DNA of 64,000 nucleotides from Apostichopus japonicus (lineage: Eukaryota > Echinodermata > Holothuroidea > Aspidochirotida > Stichopodidae): contig NC_092564.1 in NCBI RefSeq assembly GCF_037975245.1, forward strand, positions 3,995,484 through 4,059,483. Direction: 5' to 3'. Positions 9,855-21,993 of the stretch are shown piece by piece. The notes under the pieces were generated by a model, which ran no database searches, had not been told where the DNA came from, and saw nothing but the letters and a program-made list of their open reading frames with translations. The stretch's first letter is position 1. Every line of letters starts with the position of its first letter. The position numbers and the translations under genes were made by a program.

Positions 9855-11433
9855 AATATAGTAGAAATGTTTAATTCGTACTTCACTTCAGTAGCAAGAA
9901 GCTATACTGACACAACTCATTCAAACTTTGATAGTTCGTCTATTGAAAGACATATCTGTCCTAAAATTCCTTCAGATGAAACATTCGAAATTCCATGTAT
10001 ATCTGAAATTTTTGTATTTAAATATTTAACAACTCATGATGCCTCCAAAGCAACAGGAGCTGATGAACTGAGTGCTAAAGTTTTAAAAATGAGCAGCCCC
10101 CATAAATATGCAAGTAATACTCGTATTATAAACACAAGTATTAGGACAAATACATTTCCATCTAGATGGAAAGTCGCAAAGGTAATACCCATTTCAAGAG
10201 TAATTCACGACAAGATTTATCGAATTATCGACCAATTTCTATTCTCCCTGTTTTGTCCAAAATTTTGGAAAAACATGTTTACATTGCTCTTACTAGTTTC
10301 TTAGAGCAATTTGATTTATTAGAAAATGCTCAATCTGGCTTCAGATCGAAGCACTCATGCGAAACTGCTCTATTACATGTCATGGATATATAATGAAATT
10401 ATACCAGTTTTCAAGTGCTACTATTGAATGGTTTAAGTCGTACTTAACGAATAGAAAGTCATAAAAGGGACTGAGTCCTCATGTATGAATATTAGTAATG
10501 GCGTTCCACAAGGGTCAATCTTAGGACCACTCTTATTTTTAAGCTACATTAATGATTTTAGCCAATGTTTAACTCACTGCAAAGCCGACATGTATGCAGA
10601 TGATACTACTTTCCACATTTCAAGCTCCAATGTTGAATTTCTTCAATGGAGGTTGACTTTGATGCTAAAAATGTTTCCAATTGGAGCAAGAATAATAAAA
10701 TGGCAATCAATACTAATAAAACCAAATCAATGTTAATATGTTCCAGACAACGCTATGATAATCTACGAGGAAAAAGAAATATTTCTGTCAAGATGAATGA
10801 TATCGTATTAGAGAATTCTGATACAGAAAAACTTTTAGGATTCAGAATTGATGCTCACCTGACATGGCAAGCTCAGATTGATTATATATGTAGTACTATT
10901 AGTACAAGATTAGCTCTGTTGCGAAGGATTACACAGTATTTAGACACTCCCACGTGCATACTTTATTATAATGGATACATTCTTCCAATACTTGACTATA
11001 CTGCTGTCTAGTTTGGGGAACTACCACTGCCCATAATACTGAAAGAATGATTAAATTACAGAAAAGTGTTGCACGCATTATTTTAAATGCTACATATGAA
11101 GATTGTTCAAGTGATTTATTTGACAGACTGGGATGGAAGACTTTTGACAGACACGTTACCGGTATGTATAGAAGGTTAACTATGGTATTCAAGTCAATTA
11201 ATAATCAAGGATCGGAGTACATGAATGAGATGTTTAAACCAGTTACGAACATTCATAATCACGATTTGAGATCCTCTACTGCACAAAACCTGCACATTAC
11301 AGGCGGACACACTAATTTCTACAACAACCGTTTTTCATGCATTGCCGCGAAAGACTGGAACAAACTAGATCAAAGAGTAAAATCAGCAAGAAATCTTAAC
11401 CATTTTAAACGCCTAGTATCTGATATTGTTTAA
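9855..11433 (+). pseudogene. LINE reverse transcriptase, frameshifted
   Basis: Read 5' to 3' across at least four frame changes, it shows FNSYFTSVA, ATGADELSAKVLKM, FPSRWKVAKVIPI, NYRPISILPVLSKILEKHVY, FRSKHSCETALLHVMD, NGVPQGSILGPLLFLSYIND and the polymerase YADD box (about 10593-10604). After the palm come NKTKSMLI and LLGFRIDAHLTWQ (thumb region), then a C-terminal tail with KLQKSVARIILNATY and DWNKLDQRVKSARNLNHFKR. The order matches a complete LINE RT. A natural stop is at 11431-11433. Confidence 0.92.
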
Positions 11434-11652
11434 GCCTACTTCACTTTTATTTTTACCAATTTTTTTAAATTTTCTTTACTCTGTACACGTTTTTTTTTAA
11501 ACTATTTTATTAAGCATTATTAATGTATTTATGACTTCTTAAATTTTCATACATTTTATATTATTATATGTCTTATAAGAGGGCCTCGTGGAAGATGAGC
11601 TATTGCTAAACGAGCTACCTTCTTAAAATAAAGTTGAAATAAATAAATAAAA

Positions 11653-12355
11653 ATACAACCATAATCGATAATATTTTTACAAATAGTCATCGCAGCAATA
11701 TGCAGAGTGATATTGTAATAACTGATATTTTTCATCATTACCCTCTTCTTGCTGTTGGCAAAATTATATTAATAAAAATAATTCTTCTAAGAGTGTTATC
11801 ATTACTTTAATAATATTAGTGTCAGGAACTTCGAGATGAGCTGCTGTCTAAAGATTGTACAGATTTTATTAATGATCAGAATGCAGGTTCTGCCTATTCC
11901 AAGTTTTCTGAATCATCCAGAATGCATACTGACGTTGTTGTAAGTTATTTGAACGCAGCTATAAGATTACAACCTCGAAGGCACCCCGACTAACAGCGGC
12001 TTGTCATTTAGCCTTTGAAGAAGATCCTGCTAGGATCGAAACATCAGGCCAACTTACTTTTACATATAATCCTACACAGGCTCTCTAGTGGATAAGCAGT
12101 TTGCTAACAGTTTTATTTTATTTTGATTTTAGCTTTACAAATTAGATCCTGAAATATGTTGGTGATGCTGTGCAGCTCCTTTTCGCATATCATTTATCTA
12201 TTATTTGCCAATGGTGATTTACCATCTGAGCTTATAGTTGCAAATATAATTTCAATTTTCATATCTTGATTATAGCGTTGTGTATAGTTCGTCCCCGCGA
12301 CGACTAGTAAAAGTTCATTAAAATTCTAAATTCGTTCATGGCGCCATCACTTATA
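11653..12355. other. Non-coding, with a possible repeat end near 11960-12060
   Basis: No gene is seen. Around 11990-12050 the sequence GAAGAAGATCCTGCTAGGAT, followed by CGAAACATCAGG, has the look of the GAAGAAG...CGAAACxTC ends common in Penelope-like elements and related repeats. I have no second copy in the window to define it, so this is a weak call. Confidence 0.35.
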
Positions 12356-12781
12356 TACGGAAGCGTAGAAGAAACATTGCATTGACGAGTTACCAACTTG
12401 ACAAAACGACAATTATCTGCAAATTGACGAGTTGTCGAGATGGTAACGTGACAAAATTCAGAAAATTGACGTTTTGACGAGATAACGGATCTCGTCAATG
12501 CATCAATTTTCTGCAAATTGACGAGTTGCACACTTACTACCATCTCGACAAAACGACCAAATTCAGAAAATTGACGTTTTGACAAGATAATGGATCTCGT
12601 CAATGAAACAATTTTCTGCAAATTGACGAGTTGCACACTTACTACCATCTCGACAAGATGACAAAAATTCAGATTCTGAATTTTGTCACGTTACCATCTC
12701 GTCAGCTCGTCAATTTGCAGATAATTGTCGTTTTGTCAAGTTGGTAACTCGTCAATGCAATGTCCTTTCTACGCTTCCGTA
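12356..12781. mobile_element. Long-TIR foldback element (426 bp) with internal tandem repeats
   Basis: The two ends are inverted repeats of about 75-115 bp, starting TACGGAAGCGTAGAAGAAAC on the left and ending in CTTTCTACGCTTCCGTA on the right, with few mismatches. CTTATA is found directly outside both ends (12350-12355 and 12782-12787) and is the likely target duplication. The interior repeats a 120-bp unit rich in GACGAGTT/TCTCGTCAA motifs. It has no coding capacity and is a MITE or foldback element of unclear superfamily. Confidence 0.85.
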
Positions 12782-12787
12782 CTTATA

Positions 12788-15700
12788 TTATCTGCCAAAC
12801 AAATGTTTAACACCCACTCTTTTATATAAACCAATCACCTCACTTGCAATTATATAAACGATGGAACTTTTCCAGAAAATTTATGAATGGTGTTCATGCA
12901 CCGCTCACTACGCAGTATATGAATATTTATAAGATCGAATGACTTGCCGTGAGTCAGTAGCAAAACTATATTACGGATACGCACAGTAGAGATAGGCGCG
13001 GTGCCAATATCTAAATACTGTATCGAAATGTTGCTGTTTTGAGTAAGTAAACAAAACATCGTGTTAAGGGAAAATACATGACCGCCCCATCTAGAAGCAA
13101 GTGGTTTACTTACAATTTTGAGATTTTAAGGTAAGATTCCTTTACTAGAGATTCTTCTCATGTAAAGTAATAACCTATGTACATCTGTGTTCTTTTGAAT
13201 GCCATTGATTATATCAATCAACGCCAAGAACGGCCTTCTAGCTGTCGCAGTTTGACCAAAACAAACCTTGCCTACTCTTACGTACATTGGCCTACTGTAC
13301 ACTGGGCTGTACACCAACTGTAGCCTTGTGTAAGCATAAAGCTGGTGACTGTCATCACGTTACTGTGCTTGGTCTTGGTTTCACGTTATACTTATAGCAT
13401 TCTATAACTATTAAAATTGAGAGTAATTCCAAAAAAATCTTTGCCTTTAATTTAGTTAGATGGTAGACCAACTTGAATCCTGTATTGAACAAATTTCGTA
13501 CCTTTCCATCCTTGTCAACTAATTTCGGGGCCTACTGTAGTGTAACGTTAGGGCCAAACAGTTACAGTAGGTTGAACTTGTTTTTAGGCCATGGATAAGT
13601 ATAGTACTACTGTAGGCTAGTTATTCACTGACAGCCTTAGCACCAGTATTTTAGCATGGTGGGTTCAGTTATGAAGCATGGTTTTGCACCAGAAATTTGA
13701 TCCATTGTCTAATACAATTCTTTAAGTATTTTGTAAATATCCCTTTTGATATAGCATGGATATCATAATAAAAAACAATGACAAAATAAGCAATTGATGA
13801 AATTGTGTGCAATTTTGTGAAAAAAAACTATCTTCAGTAATAATGTTACCATTTCAATATCTATATCAGTATCAGGGAGTGGAATGCATTTGAAATTCCC
13901 TCATGTGGTCTCAGATCAGTCACAATTACTATCCTTTGTTTTCATATATATTTTTCTCTTGCCATCTAGTTTATGGCACTGACAAAATCTGCTATAAAAC
14001 TTTCTTAATGTTTAATAAGATCTCTGATGTGTATATTAGAAGTCAGAACCACTGTACATACAGTTTACAAACTGTTTGATAACATTTTCTGATACCCAGT
14101 TGCCAACAGAAACGCAGAATATCAAGTATGACACTTTTGTGGAAAAGCTCTTAAGCTGAGTTTGAAACTGAAATCCAAATTTGCCAATTTTGTACATATA
14201 TGACGGCATAAATGTGAATACTTTAATACCAAAAGTGTCTGGAGACAAAATATAAATCAATTACAGTACAGTAATTTAATTTTGAATTAACCTTTGTTTG
14301 AAAGAAAAAACAATCCTACAGCAAAATAGCTAAGGTTGTTTGCAAACTACTCTTGTGCTTCATACATGTATATACTGTATTTAAAGGCAGAAAACTACTA
14401 GGAGCCCGTTTCCTCTGGTTTGTTTATTCCAGAGAGAGTGGGCAACAGTATATATGAAATGTGACAACTTTGTTTTTCACTTTCTGTAATTTACAGTAAG
14501 TAACTATGTCATATTAAGTTGTCAACTTAATACTATTCTGGAAAATGGTTATGACATGTAAACAGTATTACTGCAGATAAATTTACAGTACTTGAAGTGT
14601 TAGACAAATAGCTACATTCTCTCTTATTTTAGTGGAATTATGGTATTATAGAACAGTATTTCTCATATTTATTTTCTTAATTTGCAAAGTTTGTGTAAAA
14701 AGTAGGCCGAAATATAAACATCAATATACAGTACAAATCTAAGTTCCTAGAAAAAAGAATACAAAACAGAATGCATGCATGTACAGTACATACAAGATAC
14801 ATGTACTGATGTTAACAAATCAGATAGCCAAATGTGGATGTATGTGTCATACAGTACTTATTGTTTATGTAATGGGAACTTCAGAAATTATGTTATTCAA
14901 TATACAATGGATGATGATTTGCATTGTAACTTATAATCCTTGAAATGTTTTCTTATTGAACAAGTTTCTAATCCCATCATCTGTTCTCCATTTCAAACCT
15001 CCTTGAAATGATATTACCCAAACTTCAATACCCACTTCCTCTTCTGTCCAAATGTACATTTCCCATAATTTACAAGGTTCTGCTACTGTACAGTATTCAG
15101 TTAAATTGCAAAAAGTGGCTTTGATATCTACAAACCTTTTCTTAGACTGACCTCCTTACAGTTCTTATTATAAATTAAATTCACTGAGAACTGAATGTCA
15201 GTGATTATCAGAGACCTAATAATATAGTAGTGAAGTAGTCTAACATTGAACTCTCAGCGTGTGAGGGATATACTTGTCTTCTACAGTAGGTGACAATCTT
15301 CCTTGTTACCAACATGATATTGTACCCAATTTTGGAGTATTTATTAAATTGATTAATTAATTTTATGACAGGAAATTAACACAAGTTGGCCGGTAGCCTG
15401 ATACTTGCAGATCTACTATTGAAGCCTTTGAATAGAGCTGCAATTTGAACACAGACCAGCAAATGTTTAGCAGTTCAGTATACATGCATGATTGGGATAC
15501 CCACTAGCAGTCTGTAGACCTCTGTAACATGTGAACCTTGAAACTTTTAAAGATCTACAGTATTGATGAAATCCAAGTGATCAGTACACAAACTGGTAAT
15601 AGATCAATACTATAGCAGTATCTGTATGGTGTAGTGCACTTGATGCACACTGATCAGCTTGTTCCTTACATGTTCTAGTACAAATTCATATCAGTTTATA

Positions 15701-16789
15701 CCAGAATATATTTGCTTTAAATGAATATGTACAGTATCATATGCAATGTCTGTTGTTTGTGCTCTCCTAAGTTGTACTTTGGCACTAACTTAAATGGTGA
15801 ATAAAAAATTACTGAATGGAAAAGTTTACTAGATAAACAAATTTAACAAGTTAATTAAATATTAAGCTAGTTTAAATATTTAGCACAGGTTGTTTTTATA
15901 GTATATTGGCCTGCCCTGCCTTTATGGGAACTCTTCTTGAACAAGTTGAACAAAAGTTACTGTATTTGTTTGTGGTGAAAGGCGTAAACAAGGTCAACTG
16001 TTAAAGTACCAAAAGTGTATTAAATCTCTTGTTTTGAAGTGCATACTGTACTGTACAACCACTGCACTCTGTTGGTAATTTTGAATATATACTGTGTGTA
16101 CACCGCAGTAGGCATTCAGAAATACACACAGGTATGTTAAATCCATATTTTGATCTTGGAAGCATGGTACTGTATGTAATTTGTAATGTACTTTTTATTC
16201 TTAATTTAAAGTTACATTTTTGTTATACATATTTCACTTAATTTCGATTTGATATGCTCTGGTTGTAGTTAAATTATCTGTAAATTTATAACACTTGAGT
16301 GTAAAAATGTTTTATCTTACTGTACATAAACCACTCTGTTATTAACCACAGTGGTTTCCTTACACCATACTTATCTGCCAAATTTTATAAACAAAGTTAC
16401 TGACTGTTATAGACACTTTATTTCTTCCTGTAGTAGGTTGTCTGTAGTTACCACTGATAAAACAACATCCTTTGACATTCGTCTATCACCCAGGCTATAG
16501 TGTGGGAGTTGTGTTTGTGTTCGTTAAAGTTTTTGAAGTTACAAGTTTCCGTTACCTTGCAAATTGCAGGTGTACTGTGTACTGTGTAAGACAGTTACTA
16601 CACATTTACTCAAAGATGCATTGGCATTGAATTTATCACATTATTTCTACAGTAGTATACCATAATTACTGGAATGTACTGTAAGGCATGAAATTTGTGG
16701 GACACAAACTTTTCTTTAAATGTAAGCACCATGATTCTCTCACAGATGTACTGTACAGTACATTACAGGACATGTGGACTGGTTTAAGC
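12788..16789. other. Intergenic, no gene recognised
   Basis: Four kilobases of AT-rich sequence with many scattered TACTGTA/TACAGTA words. Open frames are short (75 codons or fewer) and show no domain. No terminal repeats, RNA gene or coherent exon run was seen. Confidence 0.6.
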
Positions 16790-18113
16790 TAGTGTTCAAC
16801 CGATTATGCATAACAGAAAATCCCGATTACCGATTATTTTTTTCATAATCGTACCGATTCCGATTATTTGATAATGAGAAAATATCCCGTATATACGAAA
16901 TCGGCAATAAAGTTTGACAGAAACAATTATTGTTGTGATTCTCCCCTGTTTCCTTTTGCTTCGTTGTTATACAAGGCTCTAAGGTATCATTTTGTATGTA
17001 CTAAATTACCTCTGGAGTTTCTCGGAAAGAAATAAAAAGTTTTTTTTTTTTTTTTAATTTCCAAAATACGGAAATACTGTATGACATTCTAATTAGTCAG
17101 CACTGTGCTAAGCGAATGGCCTAACCACCTCGACATGAATGTCACCTGGTAATGGCTTGAAATGGGCTAAGAATAGTTACTCAAAATATCCATCTCATAA
17201 AGTATCTCAGACAAACCATCCATCTTCAGTCTTTACCAAAGTGTAAATTTCAATGACATATCGCCGTGCATTATTTTGTACTTATTTTCAGTATTATTCC
17301 GTTTATGAACAAATAGAAATGTTACGAACTTGAAGTTAAACATACCTATTCGTTACCTATTTAACTCCATTCAGGTTCAATTAGAAAATGTAAGCTTAGG
17401 CCAATCAAACTGAAAAGCAAATTGTACCATCGTAACTTGTTTAAAATTACTCTAAAATGAAATACCAGATTGATGTAAAGAAATAATAACAACTAGAAAC
17501 TACTCCAATATAAAATATAACATTCCCTCTATAAGATATCACTTACAGTACCTTTCAAACAAATGCCGATTTCCAGCAAATTGAAAGTTGTAAAGTAAGC
17601 TACGCATTTTTTTTTTTTTGCAAACCGATGGTTAGGCTACATTTCCCATTGACTTAGTGTGGTTGTTAGGCTAACATGTGGTCGAAGATTGCAGTTTCCG
17701 TGGATATTTTTATTTTTTATTTGCGACACAACTAGAGCAAATAAACAGATGGCAAGGTTAGATTTCCATGCAGTTGACTTAGTGTGAAGTAAGGCTACCA
17801 TGTGGTCGGAGATTTGTGAGGATTTTAGGTTATTTTCGCTGGTACTGAAATTGCTTTGTGCAGGCCGTAACTTCCCGTTGATTGTGCGCGACCCTCCCGC
17901 ACTGCTTTAAATTTGATGTGGGATGTGAAAACTGTTTGCGCGATTCGCGCTGCAACTGCAATTCCTAGCTAAAGCAAACGCATGTCACAATTAATTTTAC
18001 ACAGACACCTGATATAACGAGGGCGATTTTCTTATATTTCTTTTTCGCACCTGTAATTGTGCTTTAGGAGGGCTTTTTAGCACTTGCGAGGGCGAATCGC
18101 CCATCGCCCCCGT

Positions 18114-19660
18114 CATAGGCGTACGGGACCATTTCAGTTTGGGGGGGCAGAACTTTTTGTGCCCTAAAGTTCCCGTGACACTATCTAAGCGGAGCGCCAC
18201 CATCGGTTGGCGCGTAGCGTACAAGAAAATTTTGGGCACACAATGCCTCTCAGATTGCCGGAAACAGCACTTCTGAGGCCTTGCAAGTTGCATCTAAACA
18301 TTCTTTATTTTATAATCTCACGTTTTAGAAATTTACACTTCCCCAAAAATTTGGTATATTAGAAGAAGAAAAAATGGTAACATCACTTTGAAGGGGAAAA
18401 ATGGGACAGTATATTTTTTAAGCTCCTATTTAGTTACCTTATTTATTATTTTAACACAGTACTCAGCTACCTCCAGAAAAACATACATTGTTCAACGACA
18501 CATAAGCGGGATAATGTCGCTGTGTCAGGTGAGACTGCAATTTGTCTCACAAAAAAGTATAAAATATAACAAAGAATATGATAAACCCGTACTTCTATGC
18601 TTGTAGGCACCCCCCCCCACCATCTATGAAAAAGAAAATCTTTCTTCTATATACACTCATGTTGGGGATATCCAGGTCAAGGGCGGCGGAAGCACTTTTA
18701 ATCTGGGGGGCACCTACATCAAAGGGCACTTTGCAGAAATTCGATTGGACTGATGCAGCCCTATATTTAGTACCCTTTATAACTCTTGTTGTATTATCTT
18801 ATTTGTGTATACACATCACTCCATCAATGCCCCCCCCCCCCAAAGGAAAATATGCATACTAGCACTGCAATATCCAATATGCAAATTGGGAAACAAGGAA
18901 CAAGTTTTCTCTTGAGACAAAATGAGGTGAAATCATGCTAGTTGCTAATGTAGAAATCTTCCGAATTAGACTGGTTTTTTTCTTGTTAATATCTTAACAA
19001 ATTTTCCATTCGAAATAGTTTTAAGTTTGACCCACAGAAATTCATTAAAAGTCACAGGCTTAGCCAGGATTTGCAAAGTTGTATGCACGACTATCTGAGC
19101 GGAGCGCCACCATCGGTTGGCGCGGAGCGCACTATAAAAATTTTTGGTTTTACAAACCCCTCAGATGGCCGGAAACGGCCCTTCCCGAGTGTTCATTATG
19201 GTTCCCTGGCCTCTTGCTAACTTGAGGCACCTCAATTTCTATATAGAAAAAAGGCACATTTTTAACCCGAGGAAGAGTGGGTCCCGCCGCCCTTGGTCCA
19301 GGTAAACAATTGACTACTGTAGTTAGAAAAAAAAATTGATCTTGCAAAAAGCGTGGTAGCCCAGATGAACTGCGCTTACGGTGGTGTTCCACGAAATATT
19401 CTGGCATAATGATGCTGAATAAAGAAAATCATGGAATTGTCAGGCAAAAATTTGAAAAAGATTCGGGCAAGCTACTGCATATTTATATTCCAGATGACAA
19501 GAAATTCGGGCAAAAGTCCTGAAAAATTCGGGCAGCCTAAAAAAAAATATATATTTTTTTTCTCCTCTTAGGCTGCCCGAATTTTTCAGGACTTTTGCCC
19601 GAATTTCTTGTCCTCTGGAAATTTGGGGGGGCAGTCTGCCCCCCGCCTCGTACGCCTATG
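18114..19660. mobile_element. 1.55-kb hAT-like element nested in the 3.27-kb element
   Basis: The ends CATAGGCGTACGGGA and TCGTACGCCTATG form short inverted repeats, flanked by a perfect 8-bp duplication, GCCCCCGT (18106-18113 and 19661-19668). This supports the hAT superfamily, and the CATAGGCGTA terminus resembles that of the 376-bp MITEs. Inside, a GC-rich phrase (CGGAGCGCCACCATCGGTTG) occurs at about 18188 and again at about 19097, and a 45-bp perfect inverted repeat sits near the right end. No intact transposase is visible. Confidence 0.88.
19496..19612. repeat. Perfect 45-bp inverted repeat (hairpin) inside the nested element
   Basis: The arm at 19496-19540 is the exact reverse complement of 19568-19612, separated by 27 bases of A/T. 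Each arm contains the word ATTCGGGCA twice. With one mismatch the pairing runs a further 8-9 bp outward. Transcribed, it would form a long stable stem. Confidence 0.95.
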
Positions 19661-20067
19661 GCCCCCGTTTATTTCCGACCCTGTCAGGAACATTCGTTAA
19701 TTCGCGAAATTGGTATTGCTGCTATGCTTACTGTGCCAAGAAATTTGAAGTCACTAACCACGAGGGAAGCAAAATCGGCGACCCTGGCAGCGTAAATTGA
19801 TGAAAGTATACACTGTGAAAGACGTATAGAGGGTGTCTTATTTTAATATTTCGTAGTAAAAGAACAACCCTAATACATCAGTTGATATTTTCAACTTCCA
19901 TATGTTTTTGAGTAATGATATTTTCACCTTCAATATGTTTTTGAATAATCGGTATGACATAACTGGTATTCCACGTTATTTTTACCGATTCCGATTATGT
20001 TCTGATTATGCAATATTCGTACCGATTCCGATTACTGTAGGTTAATCGTTTGAACACTAGTTAAAAG

Positions 20068-21534
20068 CATTGTGGTATTGTGAGCTTGCTGTGTAGCCTG
20101 TGTAGTAAGTGACTGGTATTGTTTGTTTTGAAAACGTAAAGGTAATGATACTTGACAAGACACTGACCAACACTGACCCACAGAAATGAGAATTACTGAC
20201 ATATACATCTAGATCACTTTCAATTTGATTGTTGCCTAAGAAGCATGTCTGTACTGTAATACACAGTACAAATTGCCAGTTTTGGCATTAATTGCTTGGA
20301 ATATGTTACTCCCTGTAGTTTTCCTTCCAAAAAAAGACTTACTTTTCCAAAAAATTAAGAAAACATGTATGCAGGTTTGCTCTCCAGCCTTAATTGTATG
20401 ATAATAACAAGTTGAATCTTGATCAAAGGTGCTAAAACAGAAACTTCTCTTCTCTGCTTTCCTTTCGGAGGCCCAGATATATTTTGTGCATATATGTTTC
20501 ATACTGTAGTGTTAGTGCTGTACAGGTAGATCTCACAGAAAGAGCAATCGTATCGACGACAGGCTAAATGTCTTAAAATGAAATAATGCATTTCTAATTT
20601 TCGCGCAAATTGTCTCTTTCACAAAAATGACCTTTAATAGAGTTAATACCCTCTATTGATGTACTGTAATTTTGTTGTTTAAAGCACGTTGGTAAATTGG
20701 TAAAGTAGTGTTCAATTCTGCCTTGAGTGGAGGGCAATTGCAATTCCTTCACTCCCAATTCTTCTTCCCAGTGCACTGAGAAACATTCATGAGAGCTGTA
20801 CAGTACTTACTGTATATATAACAAACTTATTTGGAGAGTATACAGTGCACAGTGTTTATTTATGGTACTGTATGTCAGACGTTTGGGGAAGAAACATTCC
20901 TGAATTTGAAAATTACCCTGTCCTTTTGGACTCCAAGTTCATTAGTGTAGGTATTTATTCTCCCCTAGTTAGCAATTACGGTAGATTGCATACTTAAAGG
21001 AGTAGGTGGTACATTTTGGAGACGTGCAGTAATACATGCATGCATGTTGTGCAATTTACTACTTTAAACTGCCAATTTCACTGTTGTTAGGCCTTTAGCC
21101 TAATTGCAAACAGGATATTGAATTATATCAAGTGAAAAAGAAAACCCTTGTTTCTGATCTACTCTTAAAAACACTGTGTGTTTAGAGTCTGTTACCAGGG
21201 TAATAACACACCTTATACAATGTTCTGTGTTCCTGTGGTAATTGTCTGATGCTAAAGGCAGGACTGTACCTATAATTACAGAAGCAACATAACCAGGTAA
21301 CATACAGTAGCAGCTTCCTGGTATACAGTAACTGCATACTCTACTGTGCAGTACAGAGCTCTCTAGAGATCTATATTAGTCTTTTAACTAGGTTCATTCA
21401 CTATAATGTTGGTAAATTGCACAATTTGTTTAAATGGAAGTCAACACTTACATCTTCTTGTTTTATAGATGGATTTGCCCTCACTCTTTCCCACAGAATA
21501 TGTTACCCTGACATAATCAGAAAAACATACACTA
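20068..21534. other. Intergenic, no gene recognised
   Basis: AT-rich sequence with no repeat array, no terminal inverted repeats and no exon-like open frames that I could support. TACTGTA/TACAGTA words are again frequent. Confidence 0.6.
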
Positions 21535-21800
21535 TACAGTACTGTAGGGTATTGCAGTAGTAGGGACTTGTACTACGTGTACAGTACTGTAGGGTATTGC
21601 AGTAGTAGGGACTTGTACTACGTATGTACAGTACTGTAGGGTATTGCAGTAGTAGGGACTTGTACTACGTATACAGTACTGTAGGGTATTGCAGTAGTAG
21701 GGACTTGTACTACGTATACAGTACTGAAGGGTATTGCAGTAGTAGGGACTTGTACTACGTACACTGTAGGGTATTGCAACAGTAGGGACTTGTAGTAATA
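21535..21800. repeat. 45-bp minisatellite (6 units)
   Basis: Six units marked by AGGGTATTGCAGTAGTAGGG at 21546, 21591, 21638, 21683, 21728 and 21768 (spacings 45, 47, 45, 45 and 40). Each unit also carries the self-complementary word GTACAGTACTG. Because 45 is divisible by 3, the minus strand shows a long repetitive open frame (SPYYCNTLQYC), which is an artefact. Confidence 0.95.
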
Positions 21801-21993
21801 TGGCTTTGATGAAAGTTTGTATACCCATTTTATGACTCCATACAGGTGGCTGTTAGCACAAATCACTGATTTTATATCCCTAATCTGGGCAAGTCTACGT
21901 ATAAAACATATCGGTATATTGTTAGTACTAAAAACCTGTCTGCATTCCATTTGAACCAGTCAGCTTGAAGGGTTGTTATGGTTTTTCACCAAA

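Larger units (their letters stand above)
8640..11652 (+). mobile_element. Degenerate non-LTR retrotransposon (LINE), ORF1 + EN + RT relics
   Basis: Remnants appear in the correct order for a LINE on the plus strand: an ORF1-like fragment (8670-8732), an endonuclease-like fragment (9390-9480), a reverse transcriptase in several frames (9855-11433), a short 3' UTR and an AAATA-rich tail (about 11630-11652). The style of the RT and of its C-terminal tail fits the CR1/L2/Rex-like group; I would not name the clade. The 5' end and target duplication were not identified. Frameshifts and stops throughout show it is dead. LINE parts on the opposite strand of AP4E1 are intergenic, not host exons. Confidence 0.88.
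16790..20059. mobile_element. 3.27-kb hAT-like TIR element, host of a nested insertion
   Basis: The outer ends are TAGTGTTCAACCGATTA and TAATCGTTTGAACACTA, inverted repeats with small differences. Just inside both ends are repeated subterminal words (CGATTCCGATTAT, ACCGATTATT) in inverted orientation, typical of transposase-binding regions. Flanks GTTTAAGC and GTTAAAAGC are similar but not identical, so an 8-bp target duplication is possible but not clean. TAGTG...CCGATTA termini are known from hAT elements. No transposase is readable, and about 1.55 kb of it is a later insertion (18114-19660). Confidence 0.75.

Noticed and set aside
21532-21950. Repetitive minus-strand frames with YCNTLQYC or VQVPTTAIPYSTV units
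   Set aside because: Products of the 45-bp minisatellite in two frames; no start or codon evidence.
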